64,000 nt of DNA from Bacilli bacterium (lineage in GTDB: Bacteria; Bacillota_I; Bacilli_A; RF39; UBA660), in NCBI GenBank assembly GCA_017438635.1, contig JAFRUZ010000002.1, positions 1-64,000 on the forward strand, given 5' to 3'. Positions 44,063 to 53,015 of this stretch are shown here, one piece after another (the first letter of the stretch is position 1; each line of letters opens with the position of its first letter). The position numbers and the translations under genes were made by a program. The notes beneath the pieces are model-generated. The model did not search any database. It was not told where the DNA came from and worked only from the letters and a program-made list of their open reading frames with translations.

Positions 44063-44113
44063 AAAATAACCCCCTTTTTATGTCAATATCCACATCTTGT
44101 TTTTACGGGCTAT

Positions 44114-44142
44114 ATTATAGCACATTTTCTTTGATTTGTCAA
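44114..44142 (-). promoter_or_regulatory. Consensus promoter of the 246-codon gene
   Basis: TTGACA (44137-44142), exactly 17 bases, TATAAT (44114-44119). The leader is about 45 bases. Confidence 0.9.
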
Positions 44143-44152
44143 TCATATCAAC

Positions 44153-44177
44153 AAAAAGGAACCACAAAAGTGATTCC
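44153..44177 (-). terminator. Terminator after the secreted 561-residue protein
   Basis: GGAATCAC and GTGGTTCC pair (one G:U) around four bases, followed by T5 on the minus strand. Confidence 0.75.
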
Positions 44178-44187
44178 CATAATTATT

Positions 44188-45873
44188 CTATTTAAATATT
44201 ACTTTTATAGTATGCTTTTTAGTTACATTTTTAAATGTATACTTTTCAGTAAGTTTTACTTTCTTACCATCAACATATATAGCACTTATCTTATAACCAA
44301 CAGTAGGTTTAATATTTACTGTATAACTTCTTCCATATTTTACAGTACCACTTTTTGTAATAGTACCTTTTCCAACTTTAGAAGTAGTTATTTTAAACTT
44401 ATATATGGTAGCTTCAGCTTTTTCTGAATATTCATAAACTAAATTGTATACCTCATCTATATCAGTTGAACTATTTATCAAACTAATACCTTTATTAACT
44501 ATAGATACAACCTTACTTTGATTGTATTTTTTATTATTTTTATATTTATTTAATTCTGCTACAGATTCTTTCTTAACTAATTTTAATCTTTGTGAATAAG
44601 TAGGTGTTTCATCAAGTATTTCTGTTAATCTTGATATAATATCTGAAGGTACTTCAACATCTTTAGTTACTTCATAATAATCGATTAATGAAATAGCCCT
44701 ATCTATTACGTATTCATTATAATCTGCATCAGTATCATAATATAAATCATAACTTGCATATGTCTTTTTTAAAGCTTGCATTTTATTAGTAAGTCTTTTA
44801 CTTCTAGCAGAATTATAGTCCTTATACTCTACTCCTGTAGTTTTAACAAGTTTTTCGATAGTTCTTTCATATAAAGACACCATTTCATCTACATTAACTG
44901 CGTTTGAAATTTCATTAACTGCATTATTAACTATATTAGTAACAGTACTATCTATTGGATAATTAGCTACTTCAAGTTGTCTATTATAATAGTTTTGAAT
45001 ATAAAGTGTTAATCCTTCTTTGATACTATTAATTTCTTTTTTAGTGTATATAACTTGTCCTATATAAATCTCAGGAGCAGTATTAATGCCTAATCTTTCT
45101 ATTATTTCATAATCATCTTCATCATAGTAATCGTCATCGTCATCATCATCGTAATCATCTTCATAAGAACAATAATAACTAGATTCTAAAGATTCCGCAA
45201 ATGAGTATAATTCATCATAATTACTAGCAATCATTCTTGATATTCCTAAAGCGTTTGCTAAAGATTCCCAATCAGTAGCAGCGGAAACTAAATTTTCAAC
45301 AGTGGTTTTATCACCTTGAACTATACTTGAGTAATAATCATTATATTGATCCTTTATGTTAGTATAACAACCAAATTCTTGATCAATAATTTCAAGCATA
45401 TTATCTTTAAATTCGTCAACTGTAGCTCCCATAACTTTATTATTATCAAACAAAACAAGAGTATCAAGAGTATATAAATCTTGGAACATTTCATCACTAT
45501 AAACTGGTATATACATTCCGAAAAAGTAGAATAATTGATCTATTAAATCACTTTGATTTTCAATGCTATTAACCTTATCACATAGATAATTATAATAACT
45601 ATCAATTATAGCTCTTATCTCATCAGAATACTCACGCTCAGAAGCAGAAAAATATATACTATCTACATCTTCTAATGCAATTTGTTTATAATATTCAAGT
45701 TCACTACCTACTGCTTTTATTTGTGCTTGAGTAGGTTTTGTTATTTTAAACTTTTGTCTTTCAGTAACTCTTTTTTGATTTAAAACTTTATTATTTGCGG
45801 CATTTACAGTATTAGGTGCAAATGTAATTAATAAAGATAAAACAATTGTAAATATAAATAATTTCTTTTTCAT
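44188..45873 (-). CDS. Secreted protein with poly-Asp run and C-terminal InlB-type repeat
   Basis: 561 residues. The signal peptide (KKKLFIFTIVLSLLITFA..VNA) is followed by a mainly helical, acidic region. Near residue 245 lies an Asp/Glu/Tyr run of about 17 residues (YEDDYDDDDDDDYYDEDD), a possible calcium-binding patch. The C-terminal 70 residues (KITTSKVGKGTITKSGTVKY..) are a beta-grasp InlB/Listeria-type repeat common on surface proteins. The start at 45873 follows TAGGAGG. It sits 10 bases downstream of the secreted subtilisin, in the same operon. Function unknown. Confidence 0.75.
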   Translation of the reverse strand: MKKKLFIFTIVLSLLITFAPNTVNAANNKVLNQKRVTERQKFKITKPTQAQIKAVGSELEYYKQIALEDVDSIYFSASEREYSDEIRAIIDSYYNYLCDKVNSIENQSDLIDQLFYFFGMYIPVYSDEMFQDLYTLDTLVLFDNNKVMGATVDEFKDNMLEIIDQEFGCYTNIKDQYNDYYSSIVQGDKTTVENLVSAATDWESLANALGISRMIASNYDELYSFAESLESSYYCSYEDDYDDDDDDDYYDEDDYEIIERLGINTAPEIYIGQVIYTKKEINSIKEGLTLYIQNYYNRQLEVANYPIDSTVTNIVNNAVNEISNAVNVDEMVSLYERTIEKLVKTTGVEYKDYNSARSKRLTNKMQALKKTYASYDLYYDTDADYNEYVIDRAISLIDYYEVTKDVEVPSDIISRLTEILDETPTYSQRLKLVKKESVAELNKYKNNKKYNQSKVVSIVNKGISLINSSTDIDEVYNLVYEYSEKAEATIYKFKITTSKVGKGTITKSGTVKYGRSYTVNIKPTVGYKISAIYVDGKKVKLTEKYTFKNVTKKHTIKVIFK

Positions 45874-45883
45874 TTGCAACCTC

Positions 45884-48502
45884 CTACTTTACTACCTTAT
45901 TAACAGTATTAGAATAAGAACTATATACTTTCTTACCATTTACTGTTCTATAAGCTTTTATTTTATAGAAATACTTCTTACCAGAAGTAAGTCCAGTATT
46001 GTTATATGAATTAGTAGTTACACTCTTTAATGCTGTATATTTACCATTTAAAGATGTAGATCTATAAATAGTATATCCATTAGCACCTGTTATCTTACCC
46101 CAAGATAGAGTAACAATGCCTTTCTTTGTGCTACTAACCTTTAATGTTGGTGCTTTCAAAATTGTTTTAGCGCCTTTTTTGTATGAATATCCAAAGAATA
46201 TATCTTCAGGTACTGCTTTATATTTTGCTCTAACTCTATAATAATAAGTAGTATTAAAGTTAAGATTAGTATTTGTATAAGAATTAGTAGTTACAGTAGC
46301 AATTTGTTTATATGTTCCATTTAAACTAGTAGATCTTTCAATACTATAAGATAAAGCAACTGGTATTTTATTCCATGTTAATTTAAGACTATTATATGAA
46401 TTATTAGTAACTTTCAAATTATAATCACTTTGAGAATAACTTGCTTTACCTACAGTTAGTTTAGAAGTAGCATTCACTTTATAATCCCTATATGGATTAT
46501 TAGCAGTAGCAACTATATATGTAACACCTGGAGCCTTTGCAGTTACTTTTCCTGTAACACTATTAACTGTTGCTACATTAGGATCTGTACTACTCCATAC
46601 TACACCTGCATTAAATGTTAAAGGATTATCTTCATCATCTAAAGCTTCTGCTTCATATGTGAATTCTTCACCAACAAGAAGTTTCCAATAACTAGCTCTT
46701 GATGTAATATTTACTTTTCTAGCATCTTTATGTACAGTGATATCTACACTATCACTTAAACTACCATCAAAATTCTTAACTGTTATAGTAGCAGTTCCAG
46801 CACTAACTGCAGTTAAATAACCCATTTCATCTACATCTACAACTTTTCTATTACTACTTTTATAGTAAACTTCTTGATTTGTAGCATCTGCTGGCATAAT
46901 TCTTACATTTAATGTTGTGTAGAATCCTATACTGACATCTTCTAAATCTTCTTTATCAAGAATAGCAATACTAGTTTGATGAACTACTCCATTAACTGTA
47001 ACTTGACAAGTAACTTCTTTACCATCTACTGTAGCTCTTATAGTAGTGGTACCAGCACTAACTCCAGTTACTTTTCCTGTTACAGAATCAACTGTAGCAA
47101 TTGAATTATCATCACTAGACCAAGTAACACTCTTTAATGATGTAGCAGGTCTTACAAGTGTTTCTAAATAAACATTATCACCTTCATCAACTGTAGCTTT
47201 ATCATCTTTGATAGTAAGTTCAGTAACACTTACAGAATCGCTTGCAGCATAAGCAGCTTCTACAGCAGCCTTTGCATTTACTACACCATAAGCCAACATT
47301 TCATCAAAACTATCTAAACTAGCACTAGCACATATTATATTGTAAATTTGTGCAGGTGTTAAATCAGGATTTGCATCTAACATAAGAGCTACAACTCCTG
47401 CAACTACAGGTGAAGCCATAGATGTACCACTCATATAGTCATAATCATCACCAGGTATAGTACTTAAAATATTATTACCCGGTGCAGTTATATCTTTATA
47501 TGTACCATAATCTGACCAATAAGTAGCATTATCATATTTATTTGAAGCATTAACACTAATTACTTCTTTAAAATCAGTTGGTGAAGAAAATGCATTAGTA
47601 CCATCATTACCAGCAGCTGCAACCATAACAATACCTGAATTATAAGCATCTCTTATAGCAGCTTCCATAGCCCTATCTCTTCCTTCTACACCAAAACTCA
47701 TATTCATTACTTTTGCGCCACTATCTTTAGCAAAATTTATAGCATCAATAATGTCTGCAGTATATAAATATTCTCCATCTGGACTAGATCCTACAACCAT
47801 TAGATCTACTAAATCATTATTTGACCCAGAAGCAACTCCTGTTACTCCAAAATTATTGTTTGAAGCAGCAATTATACCAGATACATGAGTACCGTGTTCT
47901 CCAATATCATAATCTTTAGGTATAGCGTTACCACCAACAGTTAAGTAATACTTTTCAGTGTCTACTAAAGTATCTTGTAAATCTTCATGTAAAACATCTA
48001 CACCAGTATCAATTACAGCAACTTTAGTAGTACTATAACCACCATGTCCTTCAATTACACTCCATGCTTCCCTAGCTTTAATATTATCTAAATGATATTG
48101 GTATTTAGGACCTTGATAAACAGCATTATCATTTTCGAAAAAGCTATACTTATAATTTGGTTGTACATACTCAACCTTGTCATTATCTTTAAACTTTTCA
48201 ATAGCCTCAACCATTGTATCTTCACTAGAAATTTCTACTAAAGATGCCTTGCTATCTTCAGAAACTTCAATTATATCTATACAAGAAGCATCTTCGCTTT
48301 TTACAGCAGATTTTATAGCTCTGTTAGACATATTATCTTTAAAGATAACAATTAATTCCCCTTCTTTATACTCTGACTGTTCTAACATTTCTTTAGCATC
48401 TATGTTTTCTTTATCTGCCTCTATACCTTCAGCATATACACAAACGCTTGGAAAAAGAGTTAAAATAGTCACAAAAAACAGTGTAAGTAATCTTTTTTTC
48501 AT
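45884..48502 (-). CDS. Secreted subtilisin-like protease with three Big2 and two FN3-type domains
   Basis: 872 residues. Signal peptide 1-25, an I9-type propeptide (about 46-125), and an S8 catalytic domain with Asp165 (VIDTGVD), His203 (EHGTHVSG), oxyanion Asn299 and Ser361 (SGTSMASP). Three Big2-like Ig domains (about 425-690, each with VTGKVT..AGT-type turns) and two fibronectin-III-like modules (about 700-870) follow. There is no LPXTG motif or membrane anchor, so wall or polymer binding must rely on the repeats. The first gene of a two-gene secretion operon; AAGGAGG precedes the ATG. PrsA is a plausible folding partner. Confidence 0.92.
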   Translation of the reverse strand: MKKRLLTLFFVTILTLFPSVCVYAEGIEADKENIDAKEMLEQSEYKEGELIVIFKDNMSNRAIKSAVKSEDASCIDIIEVSEDSKASLVEISSEDTMVEAIEKFKDNDKVEYVQPNYKYSFFENDNAVYQGPKYQYHLDNIKAREAWSVIEGHGGYSTTKVAVIDTGVDVLHEDLQDTLVDTEKYYLTVGGNAIPKDYDIGEHGTHVSGIIAASNNNFGVTGVASGSNNDLVDLMVVGSSPDGEYLYTADIIDAINFAKDSGAKVMNMSFGVEGRDRAMEAAIRDAYNSGIVMVAAAGNDGTNAFSSPTDFKEVISVNASNKYDNATYWSDYGTYKDITAPGNNILSTIPGDDYDYMSGTSMASPVVAGVVALMLDANPDLTPAQIYNIICASASLDSFDEMLAYGVVNAKAAVEAAYAASDSVSVTELTIKDDKATVDEGDNVYLETLVRPATSLKSVTWSSDDNSIATVDSVTGKVTGVSAGTTTIRATVDGKEVTCQVTVNGVVHQTSIAILDKEDLEDVSIGFYTTLNVRIMPADATNQEVYYKSSNRKVVDVDEMGYLTAVSAGTATITVKNFDGSLSDSVDITVHKDARKVNITSRASYWKLLVGEEFTYEAEALDDEDNPLTFNAGVVWSSTDPNVATVNSVTGKVTAKAPGVTYIVATANNPYRDYKVNATSKLTVGKASYSQSDYNLKVTNNSYNSLKLTWNKIPVALSYSIERSTSLNGTYKQIATVTTNSYTNTNLNFNTTYYYRVRAKYKAVPEDIFFGYSYKKGAKTILKAPTLKVSSTKKGIVTLSWGKITGANGYTIYRSTSLNGKYTALKSVTTNSYNNTGLTSGKKYFYKIKAYRTVNGKKVYSSYSNTVNKVVK

Positions 48503-48552
48503 ATCTATCCTCCTTATCTTACCTTACTATTTAAATATACCAAAAATATGAC

Positions 48553-48579
48553 AAAAAAACAAGTATAATACTTGTTTTT
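48553..48579 (-). terminator. Terminator after ylxM
   Basis: AAAAACAAGTA and TACTTGTTTTT pair, followed by further T. Confidence 0.85.
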
Positions 48580-48589
48580 ACATACTAAT

Positions 48590-48877
48590 TTAATCAAATA
48601 TTTTTTTAACTTTTTCCTTAAGTTTTTCATCGTCAATAATAGATAAAACTTTTTGCTCTTTATCATATAAACCAATAGCTTTTTCATATGATAGGATCTC
48701 TTCTTCAACCTTTTTTAATCTTTTATGAATAGCATTACGAGATATACCTAAATTATCAGATATTTCACCCAAAGAAAGATTATCAAAATAATAATTTTTA
48801 AAACATTCTCTATCTTTATCTTCCAAAAGCTTTTCATAGTAATCAAAAAGAATTGTTAAATATACTACATCTTTCAT
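48590..48877 (-). CDS. ylxM: YlxM/UPF0122 family SRP-associated helix-turn-helix protein
   Basis: 95 residues resembling sigma-70 region 4: LTILFDYYEKLLEDKDRECF then LSLGEISDNLGISRNAIHKR. Family members are encoded with SRP components and stimulate the SRP GTPases. The start overlaps the ftsY stop by four bases (ATGA), so the pair is translationally coupled. ffh is not in the window. The protein ends with a charged helix. Confidence 0.88.
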   Translation of the reverse strand: MKDVVYLTILFDYYEKLLEDKDRECFKNYYFDNLSLGEISDNLGISRNAIHKRLKKVEEEILSYEKAIGLYDKEQKVLSIIDDEKLKEKVKKIFD

Positions 48878-49863
48878 TTTATCATATCCTTAAATAAACC
48901 ATATATATACTTTTCTATATCAAATACACTTAAATCAGACTCTTTTTCACCAAGACCAACATATTTTACAGGAAGACCAACTTCATCTTTAATAGCAAGT
49001 ACAATACCACCTTTAGCAGTTCCATCTAATTTAGTAAGAACTATGCCTGTAACACTAGTAACTTCCTTAAAAGTTTTGGCTTGACTGATACCATTTTGTC
49101 CAGTTGTTGCATCTATTACAAGTAATGTTTCATGTGGTGCTTCGGGAATAAAATTAGATATAACTCTATTTATTTTTTCAAGTTCTTTCATTAGATTAAC
49201 TTTGTTTTGGAGTCTACCTGCAGTATCTATTAAAACAATATCAAAGTTCTCTTCTTTAGCCTTTTTTAAACCATCAAATACAACAGATGCTGGATCTTTT
49301 AAGTTTTCATCACCTACAAAAGATGAACCAGTTCTATCAGCCCATTCAGCAAGTTGTTTAACAGCTCCTGCCCTAAAAGTATCAGCTCCTACCATAAGTA
49401 CTTTCTTCCCTTTTTTTATTTCCTGAGCCGCTATTTTAGCAATTGTAGTAGTTTTTCCAACACCATTTACTCCTACAAATAAAACAACAGTAGGACCTTC
49501 TTTAGCATAATTAATTTTATTAACTAATACTTCATTATTAACATAAATAATAAACAGTTCATCTACTATTATCTCCCTAAGGTCAGAAGTATTTTCAATA
49601 TGTTCTTTTTTTACTCTATCACGAAGTCTATCCATAAATTTCATAACTGTATTAACACCAAGATCTGCCATGACAAGTATTTCTTCTAAATCCATAAAAA
49701 ACTCTTCTGTTATTTTATGATGCTTATCAGTTAAATTAACTAATTTAGATACAAAATTATCACGTGTCTTAGTAAGACCTTTATCATAAAGTTCAACTTC
49801 TTTTTGTTCCTCTTTAGAAGTATCCTTTTTAAAACTTTTTTTAAGTTTATCAAATAGACCCAT
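48874..49863 (-). CDS. ftsY: SRP receptor FtsY
   Basis: Delivers ribosome-nascent chain-SRP complexes to the membrane. A short charged A domain is followed by the NG GTPase: G1 GVNGVGKTTTIAKI, DTFRAGAVKQL, G3 DTAGRLQNK and G4 TKLDGTAKGG. 329 residues from the ATG at 49863, which follows AGGTGAT; the upstream in-frame codon is part of that site. Operon ftsY-ylxM. Confidence 0.96.
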   Translation of the reverse strand: MGLFDKLKKSFKKDTSKEEQKEVELYDKGLTKTRDNFVSKLVNLTDKHHKITEEFFMDLEEILVMADLGVNTVMKFMDRLRDRVKKEHIENTSDLREIIVDELFIIYVNNEVLVNKINYAKEGPTVVLFVGVNGVGKTTTIAKIAAQEIKKGKKVLMVGADTFRAGAVKQLAEWADRTGSSFVGDENLKDPASVVFDGLKKAKEENFDIVLIDTAGRLQNKVNLMKELEKINRVISNFIPEAPHETLLVIDATTGQNGISQAKTFKEVTSVTGIVLTKLDGTAKGGIVLAIKDEVGLPVKYVGLGEKESDLSVFDIEKYIYGLFKDMIK

Positions 49864-49880
49864 TAATATCACCTGACAAT

Positions 49881-49889
49881 ATTATAACA
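49881..49889 (-). promoter_or_regulatory. Extended -10 promoter of ftsY
   Basis: TGTTATAAT (TGn plus TATAAT) immediately after the upstream terminator stem; no clear -35. Confidence 0.5.
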
Positions 49890-49916
49890 AAAAAAATACA
49901 GTTATTAAACTGTATT
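49887..49916 (-). terminator. Terminator after the 83-codon gene
   Basis: AATACAGTT and AACTGTATT form a nine-base stem, followed by T8 on the minus strand. Confidence 0.85.
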
Positions 49917-50168
49917 TTATACATATTGTTCTAATATTTCTTGAAATTTTGGAGATAAAACTTGTAAAAGTGCAGGATCTACAACTTTTTCTAAAGTCCC
50001 ATCTTCATAATGCACTACCATTACCTTGTAATTATCAGTTACATCAGATTCATCAGGTAATATTTCGTTTACAAATACGTATTCTTCACCTTCATGAAGA
50101 AGCGCAGCTAAGACAACTACTTTATCATTGCCTTCAAAAGTTATTACATCATATCGTTTAAAAGTCAT
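49917..50168 (-). CDS. Hypothetical protein, 83 residues (DUF1292-like)
   Basis: A small acidic beta-rich protein: FKRYDVITFEGNDKVVVLAA then EGEEYVFVNEILPDESD and YEDGTLEKVVD. The layout resembles DUF1292-type proteins (a beta barrel with an acidic C terminus), but I am not certain. There is no signal peptide. AAAGGGG precedes the ATG. It follows the coiled-coil gene by 31 bases and probably shares its transcript. Confidence 0.6.
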   Translation of the reverse strand: MTFKRYDVITFEGNDKVVVLAALLHEGEEYVFVNEILPDESDVTDNYKVMVVHYEDGTLEKVVDPALLQVLSPKFQEILEQYV

Positions 50169-50199
50169 ATTAATTCCCCTTTCAGAACTTTTTTATATT

Positions 50200-52107
50200 T
50201 TAAAGTTTTCTACCTTTTTCAAACTCTTTAACAGCAGCAGCAGTAAGCACTCCACCACCACCTATAAAGGCAGTAGATCCAACACCAGCTGCTATTGTAC
50301 CTAATACAGTACCACCAACTGGTCCAGTAAGAACCACAGCAGCAAGACCAAGAGTACCTAATGTAGCCGCTAGTTTACGACCACCTTTTGTATCTACTAA
50401 CTCTCTAATTCTTGAGTTAACTCCATCCTTTATAGCTATAACTTTAGAGCGTACAACTGCCATTGTATTACCATCTATAACTGCAGAATTAACTTCTTCA
50501 ATAGGAACTTCAGGAACCTCAGGAGATGATTCAGGTACAGATCCGCTTTGAGTTTCATAATCAACATTAAATTCATTATTATTAGCCTCTAAATCGTCTT
50601 CTGTTTTAGTATCCTCGTCATTAGTACCTTTAATTTTTGCTATAGTTTCTTCTCTTGCTTTAGCATCATCTATTGAATTAGCAATTTCTATAATTTTATC
50701 TTCTCCAAGATTGTATTTATCTGCATTTTTAATAACAGATAGTTTATAATTATCATCATTCATACTTGACACTATATGAACTATTTCAAAATCACGTAAA
50801 TCAAATGCCTTAGCATCCTCTATAGCTACGTTCTTTAAATCATCATATTTAATAGACTCTAATACTCTAACAAAATCTGCAGCACGTAATTCTTTATTAG
50901 TACGATGATTTGATACGTAATTAGACATATACTCCATTATTTTATTCTTGTCATTAGTATTAATAAGTTCTTCAATTTCTTCCTCATTATAAAAATACTT
51001 TGCAGAGTTCGAAACATCTGATTTTATAGTACTCTTTATTCTATCTACATCTTCATCATTCAAACCATAATCTTTTGCATGATTCACAAATTCTTGCTTG
51101 AATGCATCATCATTAATAGTCAATAGTATATCACGTATACCTTCATGATTTAAACCAAAATCTTTGAAATTCTTTAAAACCTCAATTCTACTAGATTCTT
51201 TTTCCATTGAAAGAACAACCTCAGCTTTGTCATATGAATCAAGAATTTTATTACTTCTAAGTTCAAATACTTTTAAATAGTCTCTAGACAAGCCTTTAAC
51301 TCTGTCTAATTCAGCATCATGTAATTTTAAATGTTCATCTAAAGTCATTACTTTATCTCCAGAATCACTATTCTTTTGTGGTTCAACTGGTTCTGGTGCC
51401 TTTGTATTATTCTTTACAAATTCATTAAATTCAGCACTATACTTTCTTTTTATAGCCATTAAATCTTTATTCATTGAATAATCATTATAAACAGCTGAAT
51501 CAGGACCTTGTGATGATATAAACTGTGTAATTAAGTCCATTTCTTTATATTTTAATTGTTCTTCCTCTAATTTCTTTTGAGCGTTAGCATTAGCTCTTGC
51601 TTTAACAGATGCTATTTGACCTTTGTAACTTGCTATTGCATCATCTGCCATTCTAATTCTATTTAATAAAGATTCTCTTGCTTTTTGTTTTCCTTCACTA
51701 AAACTAGCTACTTCTTCTTCTAATTTTTTTGCTTTATCATCTTTTTCTTCTTTAAGATGTCCAATTTTAGCAGTTACACTTTTTATTTCTTCACCTTTTT
51801 CTTTTATCAAGCGATCATAACCAGCTATAGCAGGGTTTTTAATTGCAGCTGGAACACCTGTTCTTCTTTCTGCGGTTTCCCTTTTAGAAAGCAAATCAAA
51901 TAAGTCCATAGATAAATTTTGCAATTCTAAATCTAATGGTTCTATCTCCTCATCAATTTTTTTAAGATCTTCCTCTAAAATGCCTTCTAATTCTTTTCTT
52001 TTTTCCTCAATTTGTTCATCAATCTTGTTATTTTCTTCTTCTAGTTTTAATCTTTGTTCTTCTTTTGACTTTAAAACATTTTCTAATGCTTGTACACCTC
52101 TGTCCAT
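50200..52107 (-). CDS. Coiled-coil protein with helical repeats and C-terminal membrane hairpin
   Basis: Not a known family to me. 635 residues in four parts. Residues 1-200 are coiled coil, dense in Glu and Lys. From about 270 to 500 come helical repeats of some 40 residues with recurring INDDAFKQEFVNHAKDYGL- and MNDDNYKLSVIKNADKYNL-type units. An acidic linker follows to about 560. The end is a glycine-rich hydrophobic hairpin (TLGLAAVVLTGPVGGTVLG..GGGGVLTAA) that could insert in a membrane. There is no signal peptide, so the bulk is cytoplasmic. AAAGGAGG sits in a CCTTTTAAAAGG inverted repeat. Strong promoter at 52153-52181. Confidence 0.65.
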   Translation of the reverse strand: MDRGVQALENVLKSKEEQRLKLEEENNKIDEQIEEKRKELEGILEEDLKKIDEEIEPLDLELQNLSMDLFDLLSKRETAERRTGVPAAIKNPAIAGYDRLIKEKGEEIKSVTAKIGHLKEEKDDKAKKLEEEVASFSEGKQKARESLLNRIRMADDAIASYKGQIASVKARANANAQKKLEEEQLKYKEMDLITQFISSQGPDSAVYNDYSMNKDLMAIKRKYSAEFNEFVKNNTKAPEPVEPQKNSDSGDKVMTLDEHLKLHDAELDRVKGLSRDYLKVFELRSNKILDSYDKAEVVLSMEKESSRIEVLKNFKDFGLNHEGIRDILLTINDDAFKQEFVNHAKDYGLNDEDVDRIKSTIKSDVSNSAKYFYNEEEIEELINTNDKNKIMEYMSNYVSNHRTNKELRAADFVRVLESIKYDDLKNVAIEDAKAFDLRDFEIVHIVSSMNDDNYKLSVIKNADKYNLGEDKIIEIANSIDDAKAREETIAKIKGTNDEDTKTEDDLEANNNEFNVDYETQSGSVPESSPEVPEVPIEEVNSAVIDGNTMAVVRSKVIAIKDGVNSRIRELVDTKGGRKLAATLGTLGLAAVVLTGPVGGTVLGTIAAGVGSTAFIGGGGVLTAAAVKEFEKGRKL

Positions 52108-52152
52108 AGTCAATTCCTCCTTTTAAAAGGTTTGCCCCTTTTTTGCGCCCAT

Positions 52153-52181
52153 ATTATATCACAGCACAACAAAAATTGCAA
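52153..52181 (-). promoter_or_regulatory. Promoter of the 635-residue coiled-coil gene
   Basis: TTGCAA (52176-52181), 17 bases, extended -10 TGATATAAT (hexamer 52153-52158). Confidence 0.75.
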
Positions 52182-52205
52182 TATTTTACTACTTTAATAA
52201 TAACA

Positions 52206-52233
52206 CAAAAAAAAGTTTAAGTAAACTTTTTTT
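52206..52233 (-). terminator. Terminator after uppS
   Basis: The AAAAGTTTA/TAAACTTTT stem has a very short loop and is followed by T8. Confidence 0.65.
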
Positions 52234-52245
52234 ATCTGTATTTAT

Positions 52246-52950
52246 CTATTTTTTTACATTACCAAATCTTCTATCTCGGTTATAGTATTCTTCTATTGCT
52301 CTATCAAAACATTTCTCATCAAAATCTGGAAAATATTCTGGTGTAAACAAAAACTCTGCATAAGATATTTCCCATAATAAGAAATTACTTATTCTTTGTT
52401 CTCCACTCGTTCTAATTACATAATCTACATCAGGTAATTTATTATATAATTTTGTACTAAAATACTCTTCTGTTATATCTTTTTCCTCTATTAATCCTTC
52501 TTTTAATTCATTTGCTATTTTCTTTGAAGCATCTACTATTTCAGCTCTACCACCATAGTTTAGACAAAAATTAACTATTAATCCTTTATGATCTTTAGTC
52601 CTTTCTTCTAACTTTTTCATAGAAGAATAAACTTCATCACTAAGTGGTTCTTTCCTACCTGAAAATATTATTTTTATATCATCTTTTTTATATTTTTTAC
52701 TACTTACACTAAACCATTTCATAAACAGATTCATTAAGTAATCTACTTCATCTTTTGATCTTTTAAAGTTTTCTGTTGAAAAAACATATAAACTAAGTAC
52801 CTCTATATCAGTCTTTCTAGAAGCATGAAGTATTATCCTTTCTAACATTTTAGAACCCGCTAAATGACCTTCACTTCGTATTTTTCCTCTTTTTTTTGCC
52901 CATCTACCATTACCATCTACAATAATAGCAACGTGTCTAAGTTTTTCCAT
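52246..52950 (-). CDS. uppS: Undecaprenyl diphosphate synthase
   Basis: A cis-prenyltransferase that makes the C55 lipid carrier for wall synthesis. The diphosphate-binding motif is VAIIVDGNGRWAKKRG; further signatures are SLYVFSTENFKRS, NYGGRAEI and RTSGEQRISNFLLWEISYAE. 234 residues, full length. It normally heads the cdsA-dxr-rseP operon, but here it stands alone between coiled-coil genes. GAGGAGGG before the ATG. Confidence 0.95.
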   Translation of the reverse strand: MEKLRHVAIIVDGNGRWAKKRGKIRSEGHLAGSKMLERIILHASRKTDIEVLSLYVFSTENFKRSKDEVDYLMNLFMKWFSVSSKKYKKDDIKIIFSGRKEPLSDEVYSSMKKLEERTKDHKGLIVNFCLNYGGRAEIVDASKKIANELKEGLIEEKDITEEYFSTKLYNKLPDVDYVIRTSGEQRISNFLLWEISYAEFLFTPEYFPDFDEKCFDRAIEEYYNRDRRFGNVKK

Positions 52951-52987
52951 ATTCCCTCCTCATAATTAATTATATAATAAATAGTTT

Positions 52988-53015
52988 TAAAAAAACAAGG
53001 ACTTACATCCTTGTT
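52988..53015 (-). terminator. Terminator of the surface-protein operon
   Basis: AACAAGGA and TCCTTGTT pair around six bases, followed by T7. It overlaps the stop of the 527-codon gene. Confidence 0.85.

Noticed and set aside
48514-48708. Minus-strand 64-codon frame
   Set aside because: It overlaps ylxM in another frame and runs through the ylxM terminator. The product is a Lys/Leu-rich shadow.
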